DNA of 64,000 bases from Chenopodium formosanum (Eukaryota > Streptophyta > Magnoliopsida > Caryophyllales > Amaranthaceae). The DNA is taken from assembly GCA_024500155.1 (NCBI GenBank), contig CM044869.1, forward strand, positions 29,758,501-29,822,500. The letters are read 5' to 3'. Numbering within the stretch: position 1 is the stretch's first letter; each line of letters opens with the position of its first letter. The translations under genes and the position numbers were made by a program. Below are positions 40,101-53,536 of the stretch, in pieces. A model generated the notes under the pieces. The model saw only the letters and a program-made list of their open reading frames with translations, was not told the DNA's origin and did not search any database.

Positions 40101-41290
40101 TCAAATGCATTCAACAAAGCTGTTTGAATCAAATGAAAGTCAAACACATTCAAACAAAGCTTTTTGAAGCAACTAAAAGTCAAATTCATTCAACATAGCT
40201 ATTTGAAACAAATGAAAATCAAATGCATTCAACAAAGCTATATTAATCAAATAAAAGTCAACACATTTGAATAAAGCTTTTTGACTCAAATAAAAGTCAA
40301 ATGCATTCAAACAAGCTATTTGAATCAAATGAAAGTCAAACAAATTCAAATAAATCTTTTAGAATCAAATGAAAGTCATACATATTCAAACAAATTTTTT
40401 TGAAGCAAATGAAAGTCAAACGCAATCAAAAAAGCTATTTGAGTCAAATGAAAGTCAAACACATTCAAACAAAGCATTTTGAAGCAAATGCAAGTTAATT
40501 GCATTCAACAAAGCTATTTGAATCAACCGAAAGTCAAACACATTTAAACAAAGCTTTTTGAATCAAATGAAAGTCAAAACCATTCAAACAAATTCTTTTT
40601 GAAGCAAATGAAAATCAAATGCAATCAACATAGCTATTTGAATCAAATGAAAGTCAAAGACATTCAAACAACGCTATTTCAATCAAATGAAATTCAAGTG
40701 CATTCAACAAAGCTATTTAAATCAAATGAAAGTCAAACACATTCAATTAAAGCTTTTTGAAGCAAATGAAAGTCAAATGCATTCAACAAAGCTATTTGAA
40801 TGTAATTAAAGTCCAACACATTCAAACAAAGCTTTTTGAAACAAATGAAAGTCAAATGCATTTAACAAAGCTATTTGAATCAAAAGGAAATTCAGACACA
40901 TACAAACAAAGCTTTTTGAAGCAACTGAAAGTAAAATGCATTCAACAAATCTGTTTGAATCAAATGAAAGTCAAACACTTTCAAACAAAGCTATTTGAAT
41001 CAAATGAAAGTCAAAAGTATTCAACAAAGCTATTTGAATCAAATGAATTCAAACACATTCAAACAAAGGTTTTTAAATAAATGAAAGTGGAACACACTCA
41101 AACAAAGCATTTTAAAGCGAATGAAAGTCAAATGCATTCAACAAAGCTCTTTGAATGAAATGAAAGTCAACAACATTCAACTAAAGCTTTTTGAATATAA
41201 TGAAAGTCAAATACATTCAACAAAGCTATTTGAATCAAATGAAAGTCAAACACATTCAAACAAAGCATTTTGAAGCAAAAGAAAGTCAAA

Positions 41291-41329
41291 TGCATTCAAC
41301 AAAGCTATTTGAATCAAATGAAAGTCAAA
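41291..41329 (-). repeat. Reference A-type monomer, reverse arm
   Basis: A 39-bp unit matching the reverse-arm A consensus: on the + strand it starts TGCATTCAACAAAGCTATTT and ends GAAAGTCAAA. It differs from the reverse complement of the forward A consensus by the central ATTTG in place of AATTG. Confidence 0.93.
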
Positions 41330-42639
41330 CACATTCAAAAAAAGCCTTTTAAATCAAATGAAAGTCAAATGCTTTCAACAAAGCTATTTAAATCAAATGA
41401 AAGTCAAACACATTCAAACAAAGCTTTTTGAATCAAATGAAAGTCAAATGCATTCAACAAAGCTGTTTGAATCAAATGAAAGTCAAACACACTCAAACAA
41501 AGATTTTTGAAGCAAAAGAAAGTCAAATGCATTCAACAAAGCTATTTGAATCAAATGAAAGTCAAACACATTCAAACGAAGCTTTTTGAAGCAAATGAAA
41601 GTCAAATGCTTTTAACAAAGCTATTTGAATCAAATGAAAGTGAAAAGCGTTCAACAAAGCTATTTGAAGCAACTAAAAGTCAAATACATTCAACAAAGCT
41701 ATTTGAATCAAATGAAAGTAAAACACTTTAAAACAAAGCTATTGAATCAAATGAAAGTCAAATGCATTCAAGAAATCTATTTGAATCAAATGAATTCAAA
41801 CACATTCAAACAATGGTTTTTAAATCAAATGAAAGTAAAACATATTCAAACAAAGCATTTTGAAGCAAATGAAAGTCAAATGTATTCAACAAAGTTATTT
41901 GAATCAAATGAAAGTTAATCACATTCAAACAAAGCTTTTTGGAACAAATGAAAGTCAAATACATTCAACAAAGCTATTTGAATCAAATGAAACTCAAACA
42001 CATTCAAACAAAGCTTTTTGACTCAAATGAAAGTCAAATGCATTTAAGAAAGCTTTTTGAATCAAATGAATTCAGACACATTCAAACAAAAGATTTTAAA
42101 TCAAATGAAAGTCAAACACATTCAAACAAAGCATTTGAAAGCAAATGAAAGTCAATTGCTTTAACAAAGCCATTTGAATCAAAGGAAATTCCAACACATT
42201 CAAACAAAGCTTTTTGAAGCAAATGAAAGTCAAATTTATTCAACAAAGCTGTTAAAATCAAATGAAAGTCAAACACTTTCAAACAAAGCTTTTTGAATCA
42301 AATGAAAGTCAAATGCAGTCAACAAAGCTATTTGAATCAAAAGAATTCAAACACATTCAAACAAATGTTTTTAAATCAAATAAAAGTCAAACATTTTCAA
42401 ACAAAGCATTTTAATAAAAATGAAAGTCAATTGCATTCAACAAAGCTATATGAATCAAATGAACGTCAAACACATTCAAACAAAGCTTTTTGAAGTAAAT
42501 GAATGTCAAATACATTCAACAAAGCTATTTGAATCAAATGAAAATCAAATGCATTCAACAAAGCTCTTTGAAACAAATGAAAGTTAAACACATTCATAGA
42601 AAGCTTTTTCACTCAAATGAGAGTCAAATGCATTCAACA

Positions 42640-43800
42640 AAGCTTTTTGAAACAAATGAAAGCCAAACACATTCATAGAAAGCTTTTTGACTCAAATGAA
42701 AGTCAAATGCATTCAACAAAGCTATTAGAATCAAATCAAAGTCAACCACATTCAAACAAAGCTTTTTGAAGCAAATAAAAGTCAAATGCATTCAACAAAG
42801 CTATTTGAATCAAATGAAAGTCAAACATATTAAAACAAAGATTTTTGAAGCAAATGAAAGTCAAATGCATTCAACAAAGCTATTTGAATCGAATCAAAGT
42901 CAAACACATTCAAACAAAGCTTTTTGAAGCAAATGAAAGTCAAATGCATTTAACAAAGCTATTTGAATCAAATGAAAGTCAAACACGTTCAAACAAAGCT
43001 TTTGGAAGCAACTGAAAGTCAAATGCATTCAACAAAGCTGTTTGAATCAAATGAAAGTTAAACACTTTCAAAAAAACCTGTTTTGATTTAAATGAAAGTC
43101 AAATGCATTAAACAAAACTATTTGAATAAAATGAATTCAAACACATTCAAGCTAAGGTTTTTAAATCAAATGAAAGTTAAACACATTCAAACAAAGCATT
43201 TTGAAACAAATGAAAGTCAAATGCATTCAACAAAGTTATTTGAATCAAATAAAAGTTAAAAACATTCAAACAAAGCTTTTTGAATTAAATGAAAGTCAAA
43301 TACATTCAACAAAGCTATTTGAATCAAATGAAAGTCAAACACTTTCAAACAAAACTTTTTAAATCAAATGAATGTCAAATGAATTCAACAAAGCTATTTG
43401 AATCAAATGAAAATCAATCACATTCAAACAAATCTTTTTTCTCAAATGAAATTCAAATGCATTTAACAAAGCTATTTGAATCAAATGAATTCAAACACAT
43501 TCAAACAAAAGTTTTTCAATCAAATGAAAATCAAACACATTCAAACAAAGCATTTTGAAGCAACTGAAAGTCAATAGCATTCAACAAAGCCATTTGAATC
43601 AAATGAAAGTCAAACACTTTCAAACAAAGCCTTTTGAAGTAAATGAAAGTCAAATGCATTCAACAAAGCTTTTTGAAACAAATGAAAGCCAAACACATTC
43701 ATAGAAAGCTTTTTGACTCAAATGAAAGTCAAATGCATTCAACAAAGCTATTAGAATCAAATCAAAGTCAACCACATTCAAACAAAGCTTTTTGAATCAA
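42640..43800 (-). repeat. Pair of segments spaced 1,026 bp (42,640-42,775 and 43,666-43,801)
   Basis: Both copies contain AAAGCCAAACACATTCATAG followed by GCTATTAGAATCAAATC and AAGTCAACCACATTC. AGCCAAACAC lies at 42,661 and 43,687, giving a spacing of 1,026 bp, about 13 dimers. Flanking units differ. Confidence 0.82.
42905..42944 (-). repeat. Reference B-type monomer, reverse arm
   Basis: A 40-bp unit matching the reverse-arm B consensus: on the + strand it starts CACATTCAAACAAAGCTTTT and continues TGAAGCAAATGAAAGTCAAA. It keeps the HindIII site and has GAAGC where many forward-arm units have the equivalent of GAATC. Confidence 0.93.
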
Positions 43801-44609
43801 ATGAAAATCAAATGCATTCGACAAGCTGTTTGAATAAAATGAAAGTCAAACACATTCAAACAAAGATTTTTGACACAAATCAAAGTCAAACGCGTTGAAA
43901 TAAAGCTTTTTGAAGCAAATGAAAGTCAAATGCATTGTATGAAGCTTTTGAATCAAATAAAGGTCAAACACATTCAAACAAGGCTTTTGGAAGCAAATGA
44001 AAGTCAAATGCATTCAAAAAAGTTGTTTGAATCAAATGAAAGTCAAACACTTTCAAACAAAGCTTTTTGAAGCAAATGAAAGTCAAATGCATTCAACAAA
44101 GCTATTTGAATGAAATGTAAGTCAAACACATTCAAACAAACGTTTTTGACTCAAATGAAAGTTAAATGCATTCAACAAAGCTATTTTAATCAAATGAAAG
44201 TCAAACACATTCAAACAAAGGTTTTTGAAGCAAATGAAAGTCAAATGCATTCATCAAAGCTGTTTAAATCAAATGAAAGTCAAACACTTTCAAACAAAGC
44301 TTTTTAAAGGAAATGAAATTCAAATGCATTCAACAAAGCTGTTTGAATGAAATGAAAGTCAAACACATTCAAACAAAGCTTTTTAAAGCAAATGAAAGTC
44401 GAATGCATTCAATAAAGCTATTTGAATCAAATGAAAGTCAAATGCGTTCAAACAAAGATTTTTGAATCAAATGAAAGTCAAATGCATTTGGCAAAGCTGT
44501 TTGAATAAAATGAAAGTCAAACACATTAAAAAAAAGGTTTTTGACTCAAATGAAAGTCTAATGCATTCAACAAAGCTATTTTAATCAAATGAAAGTCAAC
44601 ACATTCAAA

Positions 44610-47600
44610 TAAAGCTTTTTGAATCAAATAAAAGTCAAATGCGTTGAACAAAGCTATTTGAATCGAATGAAAGTCAAACACTTTCAAACAAAGCTATTTG
44701 AATCTAATGAAAGTCAAACACATTCAAACAAATTTTTTTTGAAGCAAATGAAAGTCAAATCCATTCAACAAAGCTATTTGAATCAAATGAAAGTCAAACA
44801 CATTCAAACAAAGCTTTTTGACTCAAATGAAAGTCAAATGCATTTAACAAAGCTAATTAAATCAAATAAATTCAAACACATTCAAACAAAAGTTTTTAAA
44901 TCAAATGAAAGTCAAACACATTCAAACAAAGCATTTTGAAGCAAATGAAAGTCAATTGCATTTAACAAAGCCATTTGAATCAAATGAAAGTCAAACACAT
45001 TCAAACAAAGCTTTTAGAAGCAAATGAAAGTTAAATGCATTCAATATAGCTGTTTAAATCAAACGAAAGTCAAACGCTTTCAAACAAAGTTATTTGAATC
45101 AAATGAATGTCAAAACCATTCAAACAAATTTTTTTAAATCAAATGAAAGTCAATTGCATTCAACAAAGCATTTTGAAGCAAATGCAAGTTAATTGCATTC
45201 AACAAAGCTATTTGAATCAAATGAAAGTCAAACCCATTCAAACAAAGCTATTTGAATCAAATGAAAGTCAAATACTTTCAAACAAAGCTTTTTGAATCAA
45301 ATGAAAGTCAAAACCATTCAAACAAATACTTTTTGAAGCAAATGAAAATCAAATCCAATCAACAAAGCTATTTGAATCAAATGAAACTCAAAGACATTCA
45401 AACAAAGCTATTTGAAACAAATGAAATTCAAGTGCATTTAACAAAGCTATTTAAACCAAATGAAAATCAAACACATTCAATTAAAGCTTTTTGAAGCAAA
45501 TGAAAGTCAAATGCATTCAACAAAGCTATTTCAATGTAATTAAAGTCAAACACATTCAAACAAAGCTTTTTGAAGCAAATGAAAGTTAAATGCATTTATC
45601 AAAGCTATTTGAATCAAAGGAAAGTCAAACACATTCAAGCAAATCTTTTTGAAGCAACTGAAAGTCAAATCCATTCAACTAAGCTGTTTGAATCAAATGA
45701 AAGTCAAACACTTTCAAACAAAGCTATTTGAATCAAATGAAAGTCAAAAGCATTCAACAAAGCTATTTAAATCAAATGAATTCAAAACATTCAAACAAAG
45801 GTTTTTAAATCAAATGAAAGTCAAATACATTCAAACAAAGCTTTTTGAATCAAATGAAAGTGAAATACATTTAATAAAGCTATTTGAATCAAATGAAAGT
45901 CAAACACATTCAAAGAAAAGCTTTTTAACTCAAATGAAAGTCAAATGCTTTTAACAAAGGTATTTGAATCAAATGAATTCAAACACATTCAAACAAAAGT
46001 TTTTAAATCAAATGAAAGTCAAACACATTCAAACAAAGCTCCTTGAAGCAAATGAAAGTCAAATGTATTCAACAAAGTTGTTTGAATCACATGAAAGTCA
46101 AACACTTTCGAACAAAGCTTTTTAAAGCAAATGAAAGTCAAATGCATTCAACAAAGCTGTTATAATCAAATGAAAGTCAAACACATTCAAACAAAGGTTT
46201 TTGACTCAAATGAAAGTCAAATGAATTCAACAAAGCTATTTTAATCAAATAAAAGTCAACACATTCAAATAAAGCTTTTTGACTCAAATGAAAGTCAAAT
46301 GCATTCAACAAAGGTATTTGAATCAAATGAAAGTCAAACAAATTCAAACAACGCTTTTTGAATCAAATGAAAGTGAAAGACCTTCAAACAAATTTTTTTG
46401 AAGCAAATGAAAATCAAATGCAATTAACAAAGCTGTTTGAATCAAATGAAAGTCAACCACATTCAAACAACGCTTTTTGAAGTAAGTGAAAGTCAAATGC
46501 ATTCAACAAAGCGGTTTGAATCAAATGAAAGTCAAACACTTTCAAACTAAGCTTTTTGAATCAAATGAAAGTCAAATGCATTCAACAATGCTATTTGAGT
46601 CAAACGAATTCAAATACATTTAAACAAAAGTTTTTAAATCAAATGAAAGTCAAACACATTCAAACAAAGCATTTTGAAGCAAATGAAAGTCAGTTTCATT
46701 TAACAAAGCCATTTGAATCAAATAAAAGTCAAACACATTCAAACAAAGCTTTTTGAATCAAATGAAATTCAAATGCATTCAGCAAAGCTAATTGAATCAA
46801 ATGAAAGTCAAACACATTCAAACAAAGCTTTTGAATCAAATGAAAGTCAAATGCATTCAACAAAGCTATTTGAATCAAATAAATTCAAACACATTGAAAC
46901 CAAGGTTTTTAATACAAATGAAAGACAAACACACTCAAACAAAGCATTTTGAAGCAAATAAAAGTCAATTGCATTTAAAAAAGCTATTTGTATCAAATGA
47001 ATGTCAAACACATTCAAACAAAGTTATTTGAAACAAATGAAAGTAAAACACATTCACACAAAGCTTTTTGAAGCAAATGAAAGTCAAATGCATTCAACAA
47101 AGCTATTTGAATCAAATGAAAGTCAAACAGATTCAAACAAAGCTTTTAACCTCAAATGAAAGTCAAATGCATTCAACAATGCTATTTGAATCAAATGAAA
47201 GTCAAAGACATTCAAACAAAGCTTTTTGAAACAAATAAAAGTCAAATGCGTTGAACAAAGCTATTTGAATCGAATGAAAGTCAAACACTTTCAAACAAAG
47301 CTATTTGAATCTAATGAAAGTCAAACACATTCAAACAAATTTTTTTGAAGCAAATGAAAGTCAAATGCAATCAACAAAGCTATTTGAATCAAATGAAAGT
47401 CAAACACATTCAAACAAAGCTTTTTGAATCAAATGAAAGTCAAATGCATTTAACAAAGCTATTTAAATCAAATAAATTCAAACACATTCAAACAAAAGTT
47501 TTTAAATCAAATGAAAGTCAAACACATTCAAACAAAGCATTTTAAAGCAAATGAAAGTCAATTGCATTCAACAAAGCCATTTGAATTAAATGAAAGTCAA

Positions 47601-47698
47601 ACACATTCAAACAAAGCTTTTAGAAGCAAATGAAAGTCAAATGCATTCAATAAAGCTGTTTAAATCAAACGAAAGTCAAACGCTTTCAAATAAAGCTA
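44610..47698 (-). repeat. Duplicate pair spaced 2,608 bp (44,610-45,090 and 47,218-47,698)
   Basis: GCGTTGAACAAAGC occurs at 44,641 and 47,249. The following units match in order: GAATCGAATGAAAG, AATCTAATGAAAGTC, CAAATTTTTTTTG or a one-base-shorter run, then GCTTTTAGAAGC and AATCAAACGAAAGTC. The spacing is 33 dimers plus 1 bp. This is the longest ordered repeat in the 40-49 kb region. Confidence 0.83.
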
Positions 47699-49630
47699 TT
47701 TGAATAAAATGAAAGTGCAATGCATTCAACAAAGCTATTTAAATCAAAAGAATTCAAACACATTCAAACAAAGGTTTTTAAATCAAATGAAAGTCAATTG
47801 CATTCAACAAAGCCATTTGAATCAAATGAAAGTCAAACATATTCAAACAAAACTTTTTAAAGCAAATGAATGTCAATTGCTTAACAAAGCTATTTGAATC
47901 AAAAGAATTCAAACACATTCAAACAAAGGTTTTTAAATCAAATGAAAGTCAAACACATTCAAACAAAGCATTTTTAAGCAAATAAAAGTCAATTGCATTC
48001 AACAAAGCTGTTTGAATCAGATGAAAAACAAACATATTAAAACAAGGTTTTTTGAAGCAACTGAAAGTAAAATGCTTTCAACAAAGCAATTTGAATCAAA
48101 TGAAAGTCAAACACATTCAAACAAAGATATTTGATTAATTGAAAGTCAAATGCATTCAACAAAGCTATTTGAATCAAATGAAAGTTAAAGACATTCAAAC
48201 AAAGCTTTTGAAACAAATGAATGTAAAATGCACTCAACAAAGCTATTTGAATCAAATGAAAGTAAAAGACATTCAAACAAAGCTTTTTAAATCAAATAAA
48301 AGTCAAACACATTCAAACAAAGCTTTTTGAATCAAATGAAAGTCAATTGCATTCAACAAAGCTGTTTGAATCAAATGAAAGTCAAACACATTCAAACAAA
48401 GATTTTAGATTAATTGAAAGTCAAATGTATTCAACAAAGCTATTTGAAACAAATGAAAGTCAAAGACATTCAAACAAAGCTTTTGAAACAAATGAAAGTA
48501 AAATGCACTCAACAAAGCTATTTGACTCAACTGAAAGTGAAACACATTCAAACAAAGCTTTTTGAATCAAATAAAAGTCAAACACATTCAAACAAAGCTT
48601 TTTGAATCAAATGAAAGTCAAACACATTCAAACAAAGCTCTTGAAGCAAATGAAAGTAAAATGCATTCAACAAACCTATTTGAATCAGATGAAAGTCAAA
48701 CACATTCAAACAAAGCTTTTTGAAGCAAAAGAAAGTCAAACACATTCAAACAAAGCTTTTTGAAGCAAATGAAAGTAAAAAGAATTCAACAAAGCTATTT
48801 GAATTAAATGAAAGTCAGCCAGATTCAAACAAAGCTTTTAAACTGAAATGAAAAACATTCAAATAAAGGTTTTTGAATCAAATAAAAGTCAAACACATTC
48901 AAACAAAGCATTTTTAAGCAAATGAAAGTCTAATGCATCGACATAGCTATTTGAATCAAATGAAAGTCAAACACATTCAAAAAAAGCTTTATGAATCAAA
49001 TGAAAGTCAAATGCATTCAACAAAGCTAATTGAATAAAATGAATTCAAACACTATCAAACAAAGGTTTCTAAACTAAATAAAAAGTCAAACACATTCAAA
49101 CAAAGCATTTTAAAGCAAATGAAAGTAAATTGCATTCAACAAAGCTATATGAATCAAATGAAAGTCAAATGCATTCAACAAAGCTATTTGAATCAAAAGA
49201 AAGTCAAACACATTTAAACAAAGGTTATTAAATCAATTCAAAGTCAAACAAAGCATTTTTAGGTAAATAAAAGTCAATTGCATTCAACAAAGCTGTTTGA
49301 ATCAGCTGAAAGTCAAACATATTCAAACAAGGCTTTTTGATTAATTGAAAGTAAAATGCATTAAACAAAGCAATTTGAATCAAAAAAAAGTCGAACACAT
49401 TCAAACAAAGCTTTTTGATTAATTGAAAGTCAAATGCATTCAACAAAGCTATTTGAATCAAATGAAAGTCAAACACATTCAAACAAAGCTTTTTGAATCA
49501 AATGAAAGTCAAATGCATTCAACAAAGCTATCTGAATCAAATGAATTCAAACACATTCAAACAAAGGTTTTAAATCAAATTAAAGTCAAACACATTCAAA
49601 CATAGCATTTTGAAGCAAATTAAAAGTCAA

Positions 49631-50940
49631 TTGCATTCAACAAAGCTATTTGAATCAAATGAAAGTCAAACACATTCAAACAAAGCTTTTGAAGCAAATG
49701 AAAGTAAAATGCATTAAACAAAGCTATTTGAATCAGATGAAAGTCAAACACATTCAAACAACGCATTTTGAAGCAAATTAAAAGTCAATTGCATTCAACA
49801 AAGCTAATTGAATCAAATTAAAGTCAAATACATTCAAATAAAGGTTTTTGAAGTAAATGAAAGTCAATTACTTTAAACAAAGCTATTTGAATCAAATGAA
49901 TTCAAACACATTCAAACAAAGGTTTTTAAACCAAATGAAAGTCAAAGACATTTAAACAAAGCATTTTTAAGCAAATAAAAGTCAATTGCATTCAAAAAAT
50001 CTGTTTGAATCAGATGAAAGTCAAACATATTCAAACAAGGATTTTTGAAACAAGTGAAAGTAAAATGCATTCAAAAAAGCAATTTAAATCAAATGAAAGT
50101 CAAACACATTCAAAAAATCTTTTTGATCAATTTAAAGTCAAATGCATTCAACAAAGCTATTTGAGTCAAAGGAAAGTCAAACACATTCAAACAAAGCTTT
50201 TGAAGCAAATGAAAGTAAAATGTACTTAATAAAGCTATTTGACTCAAATGAAAGTAAAACACATTTAAACAAAGCTTTTTGAATCAAATGAAAGTTAAAC
50301 ACTTTCAAACAAAGCTTTCTGAAGCAAATGAAATTGTAAAGCATTCAACAAAGCTATTTGAATCAAAAGAAAGTCAAACACATTCAAACAAATCCTTTTG
50401 AAGCAAAAGAAAGTCAAATGCATTCAACAAGGCTATTTGAATCAAATGAAAGTCAAATGCGTTCAACAATGCTATTTAAATTAAATGACAGTCAAACACA
50501 TTCAAACAAAACTTTTTGAATCAAATGAAAGTCAAATGCATTCAACAATGCTGTTTGAATCAAATGAATTCAAGCACATTCAAACAAAGGTTTTTAAATC
50601 AAATGAAAGTCAAACACATTCAAACAAAGCATTCTCAACCAAATAAAAGTCAATTGCATTAAACATTGCTATTTGAATCAAATGAAAGTCAAACACATTC
50701 AAACAAAGCTTTTTGAATCAAATGAAAGTCAAATGCATTCAACAAAGGTATTCTAATCAAATGAATTCAAACACATTCGAACAAAGACTTTTAAATCAAA
50801 TGAAAGTCAAATGCATTCATCAAAGCTATTTGAATCAAATGAATTCAAAGACATTCAAAACAAAGGTTTTTCAATCAAAAGAAAGTCAAATGCATTCAAC
50901 AAAGCTATTTGAATCAAATGAATTGAAACACAATCAAAAC
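49631..50940 (-). repeat. Module Y, copy 1 (truncated at its left end)
   Basis: Matches Y at 54,590-55,900 from about 49,632 onward at an offset of 4,959. The first 100 bp or so of a full Y are replaced by unrelated type III units. This is the left edge of the ordered HOR. Confidence 0.82.
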
Positions 50941-52365
50941 AAAGCATTTTGAATCAAATGAAAGTCAAATGCATTCAACAAAGCTATTTAAATAAAATGA
51001 ATGTCAAACACATTTAAACAAATCTTTTGGAATCAAATAAAAGTCAAATGCATTCAACAAAGCTATTTAAATCAAATAAATTCAAACACATTCAAAACAA
51101 TGGTTTCTAAATCAAATGAAAGTCAAATACATTCAACAAAGCTATTAGAGTCAAATGAATTCAAACACATTCAAAACAAAGCATTTTGAAGCAAATGAAA
51201 GTCAAATACATTCAACAAAGCTATTTGAATCAAATAAAAGTCAAACACATTCAAACAAAGCTTTTTGACTCAAATGAAAGTCAAATGCATTTAACATTAC
51301 TATTTGAATAAAATGAAAGTCAAACATATTCAAAAAAAGGTTTTTCAATCAAATGAAAGTCAAATGCATTCAACAAAGCTATTTGAATCAAATGAATTGA
51401 AACACAATCAAAACAACGCATTTTGAATCAAATGAAAGTCAAATGCATTCAACAAAGCTATTTAAATAAAATGAAAGTCAAACACATTTAAACAAATCTT
51501 TTGGAATCAAATAAAAGTCAAATGCATTCAACAAAGCTATTTGAATCAAATAAATTCAAACACATTCAAAACAAAGGTTTTTCAATCAAATGAAAGTCAA
51601 ATGCATTCAACAAAGCTATTTGAATCAAATGAATTGAAACACAACCAAAACAAAGCATTTTGAAGCAAATGAAAGTCAAATACATTCAACAAAGCTATTT
51701 GAATCAAATAAAAGTCAAACACATTCAAACAAAGCTTTTTGACTCAAATGAAAGTCAAATGCATTTAACATTACTATTTCAATAAAATGAAAGTCAAACA
51801 TATTCAAAAAAAGGTTTTTGAATCAAATGAAAGTCAAATGCATTCAACAAAGCTATTTGAATCATATGAATTCAAACACATTCAAACAAAGGTTTTTTAA
51901 CCAAATGAAAGACAAACACATTCAAACAAAGCATTTTGAAGCAAATAAAAGTCAATTGCATTCAACAAAGCTGTTTGAATCAAAGAATGTCAAACACATT
52001 CAAACAAAGCTTTTTAAAGCAAATGAAAGTGAAATGCATTCAACAAAGCTGTTTGAATCAAATAAAAGTCAAACACATTCAAACAAAGCTTTTTGAAGCA
52101 AATGAAAGTCAAATGCATCCAACAAAGCTAATTGAATCAAATTGAAGTCAAACACATTCAAATAAAGGTTTTTGATGTAAATGAAAGTCAATTACTTGAA
52201 ACAAAGCTATTTGACTCAAATGAATTCAAACACATTCAAACAAAGGTTTTTAATCCAAATTAAAGTCAAAGACATTTAAACAAAGCATTTTTAAGCAAAT
52301 AAAAGTCAATTGCATTCAACAAAACTGATTGAATCAGATGAAAGTGAAACATATTCAAACAAGGG
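50941..52365 (-). repeat. Module S, copy 1 (with 474-bp insertion)
   Basis: Starts at AAAGCATTTTGAATCAAATG and ends at the ACATATTCAAACAAGG unit, like the other S copies. It is 1,425 bp long where the others are about 950 bp; the excess is the tandem duplication at 51,301-51,774. Confidence 0.87.
51301..51774 (-). repeat. 474-bp insertion equal to six dimers
   Basis: TATTTGAATAAAATGAAAG at 51,301 recurs as TATTTCAATAAAATGAAAG at 51,775, and the sequence between is a second pass over units found once in other S copies. The length is exactly 6 x 79 bp. It also explains why copy 1 is 4,959 bp and copy 2 is 4,484 bp. Confidence 0.88.
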
Positions 52366-53536
52366 TTTTTTAAACAAATGAAAGTCAAATGCATTCAACA
52401 AAGCTATATGAATCAAATGAATTTAAACACATTCAAACAAAGGTTTTTGAATCTAATGAAAGTCAAATGCATTCAACAAACCTATTTGTATAAAATGAAA
52501 GTCAAACACATTCAAACAAAGCTTTTTGAAGCAAATAAAAGACAAATACAGTCAACAAAGCTATTTGAATCAAATGAAAGTCCAACACATTCAAACAAAG
52601 CCTTTTGAATAAATGAAAGTTAAATGCATTCAACAAAGCTATTTGAATCAAATGAATTTAAACACATTCAAACAAAGGTTTTTAAACTAAATGAAAGATT
52701 AACACATTTAAACAAAGAATTTTAAAGCAAATAAAAGTCAATTACATTCAACAAAGCTATTTGAATCAAATGAATTCAAACACATTCAAACAAAGGTTAT
52801 TCAAATTAATTCAAATACATTCAAACAAAGCATTTTGAATCAAATGGAAGTCAAATGCATTCAACAAAGCTATTTGAATCAAATAAAAGTCAAACACATT
52901 CAAACAAAGCTTTTTTGAATCAAATAAAAGTCAAATGCATTCAACAAAGCTATTTGAATCAAATGAATTAAAACACATTAAAACAAAGGTTTTTTAATCA
53001 AATGAAAGTCAAATGCATTAAACAAAGCTATTTGAATCAAATGAATTCAAACACATTCAAAACAAAGCATTTTGAAGCAAATGAAAGTCAAATGCATTCA
53101 ACAAAGCTTTTTGAATAAAAGAAAAGTCAAATGCATACAACAAAGCTGTTTGAATCAAATGAAAGTCAAACACACTCAAACAAAGCTTTTTGAATCAAAT
53201 GAAAGTCAAATGCATTCGACAAAGCTATTTGAATCAAATGAATTCAAACACATTTTAAACAACGCATTTTGAAGTGAATGAAAGACAAATGCAATCGACA
53301 ACGCTATTTGAATCAAATGAAAGTCAAACACATTCAAACAAAGCATTTTGAATCAAATAAAAGTCAAATGCATACAACAAAGAAATTTAAATCAAATGAA
53401 TTCAAACACATTCAAAAAAAGGTTTTTAATTCAAATGAAAGTCAACCACATTCAAACAAAGCATTTTTAATCAAATGAAAGTCAAATACATTCAACAGAG
53501 CTATTTAAATCAAATGAATGTCAAACACATTCAAAC
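52366..53536 (-). repeat. Module X, copy 1
   Basis: About 1,171 bp between two S modules, starting with AAACAAATGAAAGTCAAATG and containing AATTTAAACACATTC, AAATGAAAGATTAACAC and TTCAAATTAATTC variants found only in X. Confidence 0.86.

Larger units (their letters stand above)
40470..45810 (-). repeat. Dispersed duplicate pair, 40,470-41,070 and 45,165-45,810
   Basis: Shared rare variants link these segments: CAAATGCAAGTTAATTGC (offset 4,694), AAGTCAAAACCATTC (40,569-region and 45,303-region, offset 4,734), CACATTCAATTAAAGC (same offset) and AATGTAATTAAAGTC. The change in offset shows a one-monomer indel between copies. Divergence is moderate. Confidence 0.8.
39977..49630 (-). repeat. Type III region with weak higher-order structure
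   Basis: Reverse-oriented A and B units with many private variants and no single long period. Common variants are CACTTTCAAACAAAGC, AATGAATTCAAACAC and AAAGGTTTTTAAATC. Only scattered segments repeat at long range; these are listed separately. A local seven-monomer repeat of 275 bp is visible around 48,139-48,605. Nothing other than satellite was seen. Confidence 0.9.

Noticed and set aside
40757..41080. Longest open frame, 107 codons on the + strand, and similar ones at 41,625-41,918 and 44,619-44,939
   Set aside because: They are translated satellite: the peptides repeat every 13 residues, the same strings appear in shifted frames within the same DNA, and they end where the dimer rotates into the stop-containing frame. 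There is no promoter, start context or conserved domain.
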